Counted from the stretch's first letter, positions 41,567 to 50,808 are shown. The stretch is 64,000 bases of DNA from Berkiella sp050247135 (GCA_050247135.1 JBFWUT010000009.1:17166-81165); one strand, 5' to 3'. Numbers and translations are program-made. The notes: generated by a model from the sequence alone, not told the origin.

Positions 41567-42949
41567 ATGTTACAGATCCATAATAGCTTTACACAACAAA
41601 AAGATATTTTTAAGCCGATAAAAGCGGGTGAGATTTCGCTTTATGTGTGTGGGATCACTGTTTATGACTACTGTCATATTGGACATGCAAGAGTGTTTGT
41701 CGCTTTTGACATGATTGTACGCTTTTTGCGAGCCAGTGGCTGGCAGGTAAAATATGTTCGTAACATCACGGATATCGATGACAAGATTATTAAACGTGCT
41801 TTAGAAAACAAAGAAAATATTCGTGCATTAACTGAACGCTTTATTGCCGCAATGGATGAAGACTTCAAAGCATTAAATACTTTGGCGCCAGATAATGAGC
41901 CGCGGGCTACAGAGTACATGGGGCACATTATTGACATGGTAAATACCTTAATCGATAAAGGATTTGCTTATATTGCTGATAATGGTGATGTTTATTTTGC
42001 TGTTGATAAATACCAGCAATATGGTGAACTGTCACATAAAGATCTCGAACAACTACAAGCCGGATCACGCGTCGAAATCAACGAAGCCAAGCGCTCACCA
42101 CTGGACTTTGTCTTATGGAAAAAAGCCAAAAAAGAGGAACCGCATTGGAATTCGCCTTTCGGTGAAGGTCGCCCTGGCTGGCACATTGAATGTTCAGCTA
42201 TGTCGGTGGACTGCTTGGGTGAATCATTTGATATTCATGGCGGGGGAGCTGATCTGATTTTCCCGCATCATGAGAATGAGCGCGCCCAATCAGAATGTGC
42301 TACTGGCAAAAAATTTGTCAACACCTGGATGCATGTGGGTTTTGTGCAGGTTGACAAAGAAAAGATGTCCAAATCGTTGAATAACTTTTTTACGATTCGT
42401 GATGTCTTGGCTGAATATGAACCAGAAGTGGTAAGATATTTTTTAACGGCGAGCCATTATCGAAGTCCTGTCAATTATTCTAAAGACCAACTTGAGCAAG
42501 CCCGCAGTTCACTCGAACGGCTTTATACAGCGATAAGAGGCGTCTCACTGAGTCAGGTTGATCCAGAATCGGCTATTGTTGCCCCTTACTATCATCGCTT
42601 TTTTGCAGCGATGAACGATGATTTTAATTCACCAGAAGCGATGGCGGTGCTGTTTGACTTAGCCACAGCTACTAACATCGCCCGCGATAAGAAATCGCCC
42701 AACTTCAACCTTTTGGGCAGTGCGTTAAAAGCACTGGCGAACATTTTAGGGCTATTAGAGAGTGATCCTGAAGTCTATCTCAAGGGTAAGCAAGAAAATG
42801 TCTCAGAAATTGAAGCACTTATCACAGCTAGAATTGAGGCACGTAACAGCAAAGATTGGGCCAAAGCCGATGAAATTCGCAAGCAATTAAGTGAGATGGG
42901 TATAGTGATTGAGGATTCAGCAGGAACAACCACTTGGAGAAGAGGGTAA
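41567..42949 (+). CDS. cysS: cysteinyl-tRNA synthetase
   Basis: 460 residues (E. coli 461). Class I. The HIGH motif is YDYCHIGHARVF and KMSKS is EKMSKSLNNFF. Zinc ligands: Cys in YVCGITVYD, Cys in IECSAMS, and His in FPHHENERAQSE. The C-terminal helical anticodon domain ends near the stop. It directly abuts gltX, a two-synthetase operon seen in several Legionellales-type genomes. Confidence 0.98.
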   Translation: MLQIHNSFTQQKDIFKPIKAGEISLYVCGITVYDYCHIGHARVFVAFDMIVRFLRASGWQVKYVRNITDIDDKIIKRALENKENIRALTERFIAAMDEDFKALNTLAPDNEPRATEYMGHIIDMVNTLIDKGFAYIADNGDVYFAVDKYQQYGELSHKDLEQLQAGSRVEINEAKRSPLDFVLWKKAKKEEPHWNSPFGEGRPGWHIECSAMSVDCLGESFDIHGGGADLIFPHHENERAQSECATGKKFVNTWMHVGFVQVDKEKMSKSLNNFFTIRDVLAEYEPEVVRYFLTASHYRSPVNYSKDQLEQARSSLERLYTAIRGVSLSQVDPESAIVAPYYHRFFAAMNDDFNSPEAMAVLFDLATATNIARDKKSPNFNLLGSALKALANILGLLESDPEVYLKGKQENVSEIEALITARIEARNSKDWAKADEIRKQLSEMGIVIEDSAGTTTWRRG

Positions 42950-42959
42950 AGAAGCCTTC

Positions 42960-44882
42960 TCATTTAGAGAGTTTTTTGTTTGGATCAGGTTTAGTTTCGT
43001 TTGATCCTGATTTCTCAATTTTAGGCGTTGTTCGTGCTTTCATATTTGCCGCGGTAGCCGATCGAACAAACAACGGATTTTGCCTGATCTCTTTCATGAA
43101 TTCAGGATTCATTATAGTATCTGAATCATCACTTTTGGTTAAGCGCGGATCGGGAGTTTTAACCGTAGGGATCGCTGACATTGATTTGGCTAAAGTGGCT
43201 GTTCTCGCCTCTTTTGCTTTTGGCTTTTTCGGGAATAATAAATAGTCTTCAATGGGGCCACCTCGGTAGGCCACAATTTGGTAGGCAGAGCGATTAGCCG
43301 AAAGTTTACTCCATAGTTCTAATGGGTTGTCCATTTTAAACTGGGGATCCTGTGCATTCCATTTTTCAAAATCACGTCGTAACATTTTTAAATCGACTTT
43401 ATCTTTTTTATAATCACTACAAATTTCCCAGCCAAAACTCACTCTTTTTAATTGGACAAGATCATTATCTGCTATTTGACAAGCAACTCCTTTGCGATGT
43501 GCGCTTTTCATTTGATCTTGTGATTTTTCATTGCCTCTTGATACATTGCCTGGCTTGGGTTCTTTAGATTCACATTTAGGATCCACTTTATCAATGATGC
43601 CCCCTAATCGTAATTCGGTTTCAAGAAATGGAATGGGATCAGTGCGAAAAGCCCTATCTCGTAACATTATTTTGTTTTGTGTTTCATCTGTGTTGACTAA
43701 AACGAATAAGGGATCATAACCTTCCTCAGATAACAGGTGGTGTGCTTTTTCAAATGGATTTGCGAAGGTGACAGGCACATATAAGCTGAAATGGGTGCTA
43801 TGATGATCTTTATTAGCTTTGTTGGCAGCAAGCACGGCGTTCTTGACATGACGTTTTACTCTAATACCAATATCTTCCGAGACCTTCTGTAAATCATCAA
43901 TCCCATCATAACCCCTTGCAAGTGCTACTTGTAGGGTTAACATGCGCATCTGTGAGGTCTCCCGCTCCACACCACCGTCAATAGAAACGACATCATTGCC
44001 AGGATGTGAAGGATCCTCTTTTTCTTCTGATACACTGGCAACAACTTGATCGCGAGCATAGCTTTTGCCTGCTCCAGTGGAACCTGCGCCGATGATAATT
44101 TTGGGTTTATCCCAGGCTTTACCAGGGAAGTGTTTGGTACATGCCAGAAGTACGGCTTCGCGAAATTCTCGAGTGTTACTCTCTTCTTTGAGCGCTGCAA
44201 GATAAAGTTCTTTACCTTTAGAACCTAACATTTCATCCATTGATATGTGTTGACTATTGGTTGGCACTTGTTTTATTTCATGCATTCGTTTACCAAGATA
44301 ATTAAGATATTCCATTCTTGCGGAAGTTGGGCTAACGGCTTTATCAAGATCGACCCCATGCATTAATTCTTCGCGACCTGCCTCACCAAATGCTGCTCTA
44401 AGGTGCATTAAACGGCGTTTCTCAGCTTTTTGTAATTCAGTGAGTTCCCGATGTCTTTGTATTTGTGCTGCGGTAGGTTTTAAAGGTAGTGATCGGATTT
44501 CAAAATAATTACCGATGGTGCCCCACTGTATTGGCCATTGTTGAAACTGATTGCTAAAGGATATCGGTACGCTATTGACAGACGTCAAGGTCGCTGCGTA
44601 TTGATTAACCGTATTATGTAAGGTCGTTTTGAATCGAGTTAATTTATTATTTTTGATAAGCGAATGTTCCTCAAGGGCTCTGATCGCTGTGATGAGTTTG
44701 TTGGGATCTGAAGTTCCTTCGAGATGATTTTCAATGAGATCATTCATGATCCCTTTGAGTTTAATACCGAGAATATCGCCCTCAAGACTATCATGAAGCT
44801 CTGTTTTTAGTGCTTCACTATTGATGATATCCCGAAGAGCTTGAATAAGCTGTTCTCTGATGACTCGAGGATCGCCGGACAC
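42960..44882 (-). CDS. zeta-toxin-like P-loop protein, candidate effector
   Basis: 640 residues. The start is GTG at 44882: AAGGAGG lies exactly 5 nt upstream, while the ATG at 44927 has no site. The N-terminal ~260 residues are helical and unrecognised. A P-loop domain begins at ~residue 264 with IIIGAGSTGAGKSYARDQ, then VVSIDGGVERE and a Zeta-type lid region LRDRAFRTDP. Zeta toxins phosphorylate UDP-GlcNAc or other nucleotide sugars; related P-loop domains occur in secreted proteins. The C-terminal ~200 residues are charged with a Lys/Pro-rich disordered tail (ending EKSGSNETKPDPNKKLSK). No antitoxin gene is adjacent. Substrate unknown. Confidence 0.72.
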   Translation of the reverse strand: MSGDPRVIREQLIQALRDIINSEALKTELHDSLEGDILGIKLKGIMNDLIENHLEGTSDPNKLITAIRALEEHSLIKNNKLTRFKTTLHNTVNQYAATLTSVNSVPISFSNQFQQWPIQWGTIGNYFEIRSLPLKPTAAQIQRHRELTELQKAEKRRLMHLRAAFGEAGREELMHGVDLDKAVSPTSARMEYLNYLGKRMHEIKQVPTNSQHISMDEMLGSKGKELYLAALKEESNTREFREAVLLACTKHFPGKAWDKPKIIIGAGSTGAGKSYARDQVVASVSEEKEDPSHPGNDVVSIDGGVERETSQMRMLTLQVALARGYDGIDDLQKVSEDIGIRVKRHVKNAVLAANKANKDHHSTHFSLYVPVTFANPFEKAHHLLSEEGYDPLFVLVNTDETQNKIMLRDRAFRTDPIPFLETELRLGGIIDKVDPKCESKEPKPGNVSRGNEKSQDQMKSAHRKGVACQIADNDLVQLKRVSFGWEICSDYKKDKVDLKMLRRDFEKWNAQDPQFKMDNPLELWSKLSANRSAYQIVAYRGGPIEDYLLFPKKPKAKEARTATLAKSMSAIPTVKTPDPRLTKSDDSDTIMNPEFMKEIRQNPLFVRSATAANMKARTTPKIEKSGSNETKPDPNKKLSK

Positions 44883-45008
44883 TCTAACCTCCTTAAAACA
44901 AGAGAGTCCATATATTGATACTATCATATAAGGTGACTAGCACAATTGAAATTAGTTCAGGTTAAATTGTGTGATATACAATCAATGCAAATACACAAAG
45001 TGAACTAT

Positions 45009-45476
45009 TTATATCGAAGGCTGGGTGCAAAAAGCTTTGATTAACTCTTTGGTTTTCTCGATCTCAGCCATTTTTTGAGTTTCGGTTAACATGGTAGCTT
45101 GACCATCAGCACCAATCATTTTAATTCTGCCACGCAATTGCAAATTGGTTAGTTGTTGGCGGGCCTTCATACAATTCTCTTGTTTTTCTTCTGCGGTATA
45201 AGCATTCATGGCTGCTTCTTTGCTAGCTTCAGCTTTCTTTGTATCGTTTTCTTTATCTTGTTCTATTCTTTTGTCTAGTGCTGCTTTTTCAGTTGCTGCA
45301 CTGCTGGATGGCGGTGGGGGAGGGGTGATTTCGGTAACTTGTGTATTGAGTGGTGGATTTTGCGTATAGACTGTTTGTCCTTGTGAATCTTGGTATTTAT
45401 AACTGGTCGCGAAACAAAGGGGTGAGAGCGTGCTTAACAAGAATATCAAAGTGATTCGTTTATAGCGGTTTTGCAT
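45009..45476 (-). CDS. DUF4124 domain exported protein
   Basis: 155 residues from the ATG at 45476; an upstream ATG inside the DUF3579 gene would spoil the signal peptide. Signal peptide: RITLIFLLSTLSPLCFA. The DUF4124 motif is YKYQDSQGQTVYTQNPP, a small beta domain common in envelope proteins of gammaproteobacteria. A polyproline run (PPPPPSSS) leads into a helical, Lys/Glu-rich coiled-coil part and a C-terminal section with two Cys. Periplasmic; function unknown. It starts 7 bp after the DUF3579 stop. Confidence 0.85.
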   Translation of the reverse strand: MQNRYKRITLIFLLSTLSPLCFATSYKYQDSQGQTVYTQNPPLNTQVTEITPPPPPSSSAATEKAALDKRIEQDKENDTKKAEASKEAAMNAYTAEEKQENCMKARQQLTNLQLRGRIKMIGADGQATMLTETQKMAEIEKTKELIKAFCTQPSI

Positions 45477-45483
45477 GTTTATC

Positions 45484-45762
45484 TCACTCTTCTTCATCAC
45501 AAATGGTTAATTTGTGCGCTTTTGCAAAATCAAGAATTTGTTGATAGAGTGCGGGATTCACCAATTTTAACTCGCTATCTATCACCAAACATCTTTTACC
45601 ATCTTTGTGTGAAGGCTTTAATAAAGGTGAGTAGTGAACACGTCGATTTTTCAAGGTAGATAGCTGTTCACAGAGCCTTTCTGCCCAATCGCTGGGCCGA
45701 AATACCTTTCCTTCTTGCGTAATCCCTTCAATGACAATTTTGGTTTTCTTGCCTTTAGTCAT
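45484..45762 (-). CDS. DUF3579 family protein
   Basis: 92 residues from the ATG at 45762 (MTKGKKTKIVIEGITQEG); the longer frame to 45837 has no family support. The signature is IVIEGITQEGKVFRPSDWAERLCEQLS, with KRCLVIDSEL and a short helical end. A small cytoplasmic protein of unknown function found in beta- and gammaproteobacteria. Immediately followed by the DUF4124 gene and divergent from pssA. Confidence 0.88.
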   Translation of the reverse strand: MTKGKKTKIVIEGITQEGKVFRPSDWAERLCEQLSTLKNRRVHYSPLLKPSHKDGKRCLVIDSELKLVNPALYQQILDFAKAHKLTICDEEE

Positions 45763-45835
45763 AAAATGGGTATCTTGATGGTAATATAAAACTATAGCAT
45801 AACATGAGCCAACTGGCTGACAATGATTGAAAGCC

Positions 45836-46639
45836 ATGCATACTCACCCAATAGAGAAGAATAATATTATGATCCCAAGCCAAACCCCCAGTGATGGCGC
45901 CGAGCTTCATCGCAATAAGGGGATATACTTGCTACCCAATCTATTCACTACCAGTGGCCTATTTGCCGGATTCTATGCCATTGTTGCTGCAATGCGAGGT
46001 GACTTTGAATATGCTGCCATTGCGATTTTTATCGCTATGATTATGGATGGCTTAGATGGCCGTGTTGCCAGGCTTACCAATACGCAAAGTGCTTTTGGTG
46101 CAGAATATGATAGCTTGGCGGATGTGGTTTCCTTTGGCATTGCGCCTTCCTTAGTGGCTTATAGTTGGGGTTTATCGAGTTTAGGCAAACCAGGCTGGTT
46201 AGTGGCGTTTTTCTTTGCTGCTGCCACGGCATTGCGTTTGGCGCGTTTTAATTCACAACTTAATGTGCAAGATAAAAAGTACTTTCAAGGCTTGCCGTGT
46301 CCTTCCGCAGCAGGTTTGGTTGCTGGGATGATTTGGGTGGCCCATGACTATGGCGTGCCTGGGCATCAGTTATGGGTAATTGCAGCTGTGGTGACATTGA
46401 TTACCGGTGCTTTAATGGTGAGCAACATTGGATATTACAGTTTCAAGGAACTTGATTTAAAAGGTCATGTGCCATTTGTGGCAGTTTTAGCGGTATTGTT
46501 AGTTATTGTCTTTGTATCCATTGATCCTCCCCTTGTATTGCTCAGTTTCTTTGCGCTCTATGTGGCTTCAGGTCCTATATTGTCAATTAAACGCCGTATT
46601 GGCGTGTGGCGTCGAAATCATAAAAGCAAAGAATCATGA
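45836..46639 (+). CDS. pssA: CDP-diacylglycerol-serine O-phosphatidyltransferase
   Basis: 267 residues from the ATG at 45836; another ATG at 45869 would give 256 residues and has AGAGAAG upstream, so the start is uncertain. The CDP-alcohol phosphotransferase motif DGLDGRVARLTNTQSAFGAE, then YDSLADVVSFG, gives the D-G-x2-A-R-x8-G-x3-D-x3-D pattern. Six to eight membrane helices. It makes phosphatidylserine, precursor of phosphatidylethanolamine, and is of the membrane-integral type II PssA rather than the E. coli PLD-like enzyme. The next gene overlaps it by four bases (ATGA). Confidence 0.94.
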   Translation: MHTHPIEKNNIMIPSQTPSDGAELHRNKGIYLLPNLFTTSGLFAGFYAIVAAMRGDFEYAAIAIFIAMIMDGLDGRVARLTNTQSAFGAEYDSLADVVSFGIAPSLVAYSWGLSSLGKPGWLVAFFFAAATALRLARFNSQLNVQDKKYFQGLPCPSAAGLVAGMIWVAHDYGVPGHQLWVIAAVVTLITGALMVSNIGYYSFKELDLKGHVPFVAVLAVLLVIVFVSIDPPLVLLSFFALYVASGPILSIKRRIGVWRRNHKSKES

Positions 46640-46992
46640 GCGATTTACAAAGTGAATATTTAAATCTTCTTGGGATCACTGAATGGGAAAAAAGGGAAAC
46701 CAAGGAGAATAAACATGAAATAGCCGGTTATCACGTGGTCATTAATGAACCTGGGATAACTCGCTTGGAACAATTAAGTCAAGATAAGCAGGCTCTTTTA
46801 CAGCGTATGATTGCAGCGATGAATTGGCCTTTCGAAAGTATTCATTATCATTTTATTCAGAAAGTAGGAGAGCCAGCGTTGCACTTTGGCAAGGGTGAAC
46901 AGTGGGCTTATTTGCCGTCTTTAGATGAACTCATGAATGATCGCGAAGCCAAGCAGAGAGCTTGGCTTTTGATGCAATCTTTAAATATTTGA
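46636..46992 (+). CDS. DNA polymerase III psi subunit-like protein (HolD-like)
   Basis: 118 residues, overlapping pssA by ATGA. The N-terminus YLNLLGITEWEKRE matches the start of HolD (LQQLGITQW in E. coli), and the C-terminal segment LPSLDELMNDREAKQRAWLL resembles the L-x-D-L-x-x-N-x-x-A-x-x-x-LW helix of psi. HolD links the clamp loader to the chi subunit and SSB. Sequence between these ends is diverged, so the call is tentative. It is not next to rimI, its usual partner. Confidence 0.6.
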   Translation: MSDLQSEYLNLLGITEWEKRETKENKHEIAGYHVVINEPGITRLEQLSQDKQALLQRMIAAMNWPFESIHYHFIQKVGEPALHFGKGEQWAYLPSLDELMNDREAKQRAWLLMQSLNI

Positions 46993-47523
46993 TTATTGAC
47001 GGGTTGCAGTTGCTTCGTCTTCAACGGTTTCATCGTCTTCTTCTTCATCTTCGTACTCGTCTTCTTCAACGAAGGCGATATGATAAATGACGACGGATTC
47101 ACCGATGGTATAGACGACATCGCCAAAGCTAAAGCTGGACAACACGATTTGATTGACTGGATCATCTTTGAGGACAAGATCGATAGTATCCGTCAGTTCT
47201 TCTTCTTCTGCTGAAATGCGCTCGATCAATTCACCTAATACGTGGACTTGGGCTTCCTCATCCAGGGTTTCAAGCTCTTCCATAGCAACAGGGTGAAATT
47301 GGATATCAATGCCCACTTCTTCTTTGAGTTCAGGGAAATCAACCAAGGCTTCGCCATCACCGATTCGGGACTGGCCTTCAATGGCGTTACCAGCAGTATC
47401 GGTTTGGATAAAGTGGTTCAGTGCCAAGAGAACACATTGCTCAGGACTAAGCTTAAGTTGTTCTGCCACATCAGAAAGTTCAGCCATGGCTTCGTCAGGC
47501 ACGTTGATTTGTAACATTGTCAT
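46993..47523 (-). CDS. acidic protein: RHH-like N-terminus fused to a RelE-like segment
   Basis: 176 residues with GAGG about 8 nt upstream. Residues 1-40 look like a ribbon-helix-helix (LQINVPDEAMAELSDVAEQL then SPEQCVLLALNHFI). Residues ~72-150 have the profile of a RelE/ParE-type fold: IQFHPVAMEELETLDEEAQV... and FGDVVYTIGESVVIYHI. RelE catalytic residues are not obvious, and the tail is a run of Asp/Glu. It may be an antitoxin-toxin fusion that has lost toxicity, or a regulator. It is tail-to-tail with the HolD-like gene and tail of the DASS gene cluster lies upstream. Function unproven. Confidence 0.55.
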   Translation of the reverse strand: MTMLQINVPDEAMAELSDVAEQLKLSPEQCVLLALNHFIQTDTAGNAIEGQSRIGDGEALVDFPELKEEVGIDIQFHPVAMEELETLDEEAQVHVLGELIERISAEEEELTDTIDLVLKDDPVNQIVLSSFSFGDVVYTIGESVVIYHIAFVEEDEYEDEEEDDETVEDEATATRQ

Positions 47524-47553
47524 GAAGGCTACCTCAAAAATGTGAACAGTATA

Positions 47554-49005
47554 CTACCAATATCCTAAGAATTTCCACCAAACCACACCGATGGTACACC
47601 AAATCAGGATATTAATAACGCTAGTTAAAAAGCCAATTTTCCACCATGTTTTGATATCCACGTACCCCACGCCGTATAAAAGAGGGGCGGGAGCTAAACT
47701 ATAATGAGTTAATCCGCCAAATAAATTACTAAAATAAATCATGACAAACGCCGCTAATAAGGGAGGCGTGCCAATCGCGATGGATAACCCTAAGAAGGCT
47801 GGGTACATCGATGTGACATGTGCTGTAGAGCTGGCAAAAAAGTAATGCGTATAAAAATAAATAAGGGCTAATAATGGGAAAGCGATTTTCCAATCTAATC
47901 CGCTAAAATGCCCCTGAACACTATTGGTAAACCAGTTGAGGACGCCGTAATCTTTTAACAGATTGGCTAGCATAATGAGAACACAGAACCAAACAAAGGT
48001 TTCCCAAGCCGTGTCGATTTTGACCAGCGATTTCCATTCTAGTACACCAGTGACTAATAAGATCACTAAACCGACCATGGCTGCGACCACTGGCGCAATG
48101 CCAAGTTGCTTACCAAAAATCCACAGTACCAAGAGTACAATGGCCGTAAAGCCCATAATCCACTCACTTTTGCGCATGGGGCCAATCGCTTTTAATTCTT
48201 GGCGCGCGTTTTCTTGGGCGAAGGGAGTTTCTTTGATTTCTGGAGGATAAATTTTATAAATAACCCAAGGAATAATCGCTAAACTGAGGATGCCTGGAAC
48301 ACATGCTGCCAGCGCCCAGTCGCCCCAGCTAATTAGAATGTCTTGATCTTTACTGAGACTGGTGAGAATGGGGTTGGCCGCCATGGCGGTCATAAACATG
48401 GTTGAGGTGATTACCGTAACTTGGAAAGCGGTGATGGTTAAAAATGCGCCAATTTTACGTGCAGAATCAGTATTCGGAAAACTTTTATAGGAACTGGCAA
48501 TCCCTTGAAGTATGGGGTAGACAATGCCGGCACTTCGCCCTGTAACACTGGGAATAGCCGGTGCAAGGATCAGATCCGTTGCCATTAATCCATAACTCAA
48601 TCCTAAGGTTTTTTTACCGAGCAAAGCAGTAAAGAATAGTGCCACTCGTTTGCCCAAGCCGGTGACATTAAATCCTTTGGCAATAAATAGGGCAAAGACC
48701 ACTAACCAGACCACATCGCTGCTAAATGCGGCAAAGGCTTGTTGGGTAGTGACGACCTTGGTCAAAATGGCTACTACTAGGGCTACCACGGCGACAGCGC
48801 CCATAGGCAGCGGTTTGATAATCAGGCCGAAGACGGTGACAATAAAAATCACCATGAGATGCCAAGCTTGATCACTTAATGCCTGTGGGTGAGGGCAGAA
48901 CCAACCGAGAAATCCTAACCCGACGCAAATCAGTAATGGGATCAGCGCTAAGCTGTGGTGTTCATTTTTTTCACCATGGACGTGTGCATTGCTGGCTTCT
49001 GTCAT
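47554..49005 (-). CDS. DASS family anion (dicarboxylate/citrate) transporter
   Basis: 483 residues, the size of CitT/TtdT-type permeases. About 12-14 hydrophobic segments start with LALIPLLICVGLGFLGWFC. Family features: FSSDVVWLVVFALFIAKGF, the substrate-site loop APAIPSVTGRSAGIVYPI, TSTMFMTAMAANP and the second-half loop with SSTAHVTSMYPAFL. It probably exchanges or takes up C4-dicarboxylates, tricarboxylates or related anions across the inner membrane; the substrate cannot be fixed. GAGG precedes the ATG. Intracellular relatives use such carriers for host metabolites. Confidence 0.92.
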   Translation of the reverse strand: MTEASNAHVHGEKNEHHSLALIPLLICVGLGFLGWFCPHPQALSDQAWHLMVIFIVTVFGLIIKPLPMGAVAVVALVVAILTKVVTTQQAFAAFSSDVVWLVVFALFIAKGFNVTGLGKRVALFFTALLGKKTLGLSYGLMATDLILAPAIPSVTGRSAGIVYPILQGIASSYKSFPNTDSARKIGAFLTITAFQVTVITSTMFMTAMAANPILTSLSKDQDILISWGDWALAACVPGILSLAIIPWVIYKIYPPEIKETPFAQENARQELKAIGPMRKSEWIMGFTAIVLLVLWIFGKQLGIAPVVAAMVGLVILLVTGVLEWKSLVKIDTAWETFVWFCVLIMLANLLKDYGVLNWFTNSVQGHFSGLDWKIAFPLLALIYFYTHYFFASSTAHVTSMYPAFLGLSIAIGTPPLLAAFVMIYFSNLFGGLTHYSLAPAPLLYGVGYVDIKTWWKIGFLTSVINILIWCTIGVVWWKFLGYW

Positions 49006-49085
49006 GCCGTACCTCTAGTTTGGTCGTAACGAATGCGACACTTTAACCGATTTTATCCAAATAAAGTAGTTTACTGGTATACTCT

Positions 49086-49195
49086 GCCCAATTTCCCCGT
49101 ATGCGTTGTTGCCAGCGGGGTTTCGCAATCCTCATTTACCAGGGTAAATTCCGGGTTGCTCGCCCCTTGGCGCCTCGCCTACGGGCAAATTAGGT
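49086..49195. repeat. imperfect palindromic intergenic element, CTCATTTAC core
   Basis: Outer arms (GCCCAATTTCCCCGTATGCG against CGCCTACGGGCAAATTAGGT) match with a few mismatches; inner arms pair GCCAGCGGGG-type with CCCCTTGGC-type sequence; the tip is ATTTACC-AG-GGTAAAT (49134-49149). CTCATTTAC and GTAAATTCCG correspond to the element at 25651-25753. It lies between the divergent DASS and prfC genes. Confidence 0.7.
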
Positions 49196-49224
49196 TGAGT
49201 CTACGAATTTAGTGTTCAAGGATT

Positions 49225-50808
49225 ATGATGTCTAACTTACAAAATGAGATTGCACGTCGGCGCACGTTCGCGATTATCTCTCACCCCGACGCGGGTAAAA
49301 CGACCCTCACCGAAAAGCTGTTGTTGTTTGGAGGTGCCATTAAGTTAGCAGGTACAGTAAAAGGGCGTAAAGCGGCTCGTCATGCGACTTCCGACTGGAT
49401 GGCGCTTGAGCAACAACGTGGGATCTCGGTGACAACATCAGTCATGCAGTTTCCCTTTAAAGATGCCATCATTAATTTACTCGATACGCCAGGCCACGAA
49501 GACTTCTCTGAAGATACCTACCGCACTTTAACTGCAGTCGATGCGGCGCTGATGGTGATAGATGCAGTTAAAGGTGTTGAATCTCGCACCATCAAACTAA
49601 TGGAAGTGTGTCGATTAAGAGACACGCCCATTCTAACATTCATCAATAAACTCGATCGTGATAGCCGTGATGGCATAGAGCTTTTAGACGAAATTGAAAA
49701 AGTGTTGAACATTCGTTGTGCGCCGATTACTTGGCCGATTGGCATGGGTAAGTTGTTCAAAGGTGTTTATCATTTACAAAAAGATTGTGTGTTCTTATTT
49801 GAACCGGGTAAAGGTTCAATTATTCAAGAGCCCGAAATCATTCAAGGGATCAATAACCCTTTGTTAGATGAAAAATGTGGCATGGTAATTGATGAGTTTC
49901 GTGAGCAGCTCGAATTAGTGAAGGGCGCTAGTCATCCTTATGATCATGAAGCCTTTTTGCAAGGAAAATTGACTCCAGTGTATTTTGGCTCCGCAATTAA
50001 TAATTTTGGCGTGAACGAAATTTTAAATGCCCTGGCTGATTTAGCACCGCCGCCACAATCTCGCGCTGCTGAAAATCGCGAAGTGTTGCCTCAAGAAGAA
50101 CCATTTACTGGTTTTGTATTTAAAATCCAAGCCAATATGGATCCCCAACACCGCGATCGTATTGCCTTTTTAAGAGTTGTTTCTGGTCACTATGAAAAGG
50201 GCATGAAAATTCATCATGTGCGCTTAGGACGTAGTGTGCAAGTCTCGAATGCACTCACCTTTATGGCAGGGGAGCGAGAGCATGTTGAAGAAGCATGGCC
50301 AGGTGATATCATCGGTTTACATAACTATGGCACAATTCAAATTGGCGATGCCTTTAGCCAAGGCGAGAAAGTAAAGTTTCTCGGCGTGCCTAATTTTGCG
50401 CCAGAATTGTTTAAAGCGGTGCGTCCTAAAGATCCGTTAAAAATGAAAGCGCTGCAAAAAGGTTTAGTGCAGCTTTCCGAGGAAGGGGCAACCCAAGTAT
50501 TTCGTCCATTGGATACTAATCAAATCATTGTTGGGGCGGTGGGTGAGCTGCAGTTTGATGTCGTCGCGCATCGTTTAGCCAATGAATATAACGTTGAGTG
50601 TATTTACGATTCTGTTAAGGTTGTCACAGCTCGATGGGTTTATTGTAAAGATCAAAAGAAGTTATCAGACTTTAAAACAAAGCTAAGTGGTCAACTAGCG
50701 TTAGATAGCTCCGAAGCATTGACGTTTTTAGCTCCTACTAACGTAAATTTAACGATGACAAAAGAGCGATGGCCTGACATTCAATTTAAAGAGACTAAAG
50801 AGTTGTAG
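49225..50808 (+). CDS. prfC: peptide chain release factor 3
   Basis: 527 residues (E. coli 529; starts ATG-ATG, so 526 is possible), AAGGA upstream. A translational GTPase that recycles RF1 and RF2. G1 is SHPDAGKTTLTE, switch regions include RGISVTTSVMQF, G3 is DTPGHEDFSED, G4 is NKLDRDSRD. The characteristic RF3 features GRKAARHATSDWMALEQQ and domain II/III follow. Cytoplasmic. The palindrome at 49086-49195 lies upstream and another at 50818-50883 just past the stop. Confidence 0.97.
   Translation: MMSNLQNEIARRRTFAIISHPDAGKTTLTEKLLLFGGAIKLAGTVKGRKAARHATSDWMALEQQRGISVTTSVMQFPFKDAIINLLDTPGHEDFSEDTYRTLTAVDAALMVIDAVKGVESRTIKLMEVCRLRDTPILTFINKLDRDSRDGIELLDEIEKVLNIRCAPITWPIGMGKLFKGVYHLQKDCVFLFEPGKGSIIQEPEIIQGINNPLLDEKCGMVIDEFREQLELVKGASHPYDHEAFLQGKLTPVYFGSAINNFGVNEILNALADLAPPPQSRAAENREVLPQEEPFTGFVFKIQANMDPQHRDRIAFLRVVSGHYEKGMKIHHVRLGRSVQVSNALTFMAGEREHVEEAWPGDIIGLHNYGTIQIGDAFSQGEKVKFLGVPNFAPELFKAVRPKDPLKMKALQKGLVQLSEEGATQVFRPLDTNQIIVGAVGELQFDVVAHRLANEYNVECIYDSVKVVTARWVYCKDQKKLSDFKTKLSGQLALDSSEALTFLAPTNVNLTMTKERWPDIQFKETKEL

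Noticed and set aside
44883..44927. ATG start for the zeta-like gene
   Set aside because: The AAGGAGG would lie inside the coding region; GTG at 44882 is better placed.
46993..47523. Simple toxin-antitoxin pair
   Set aside because: There is only one reading frame and no separate toxin gene; kept as a possible fusion instead.
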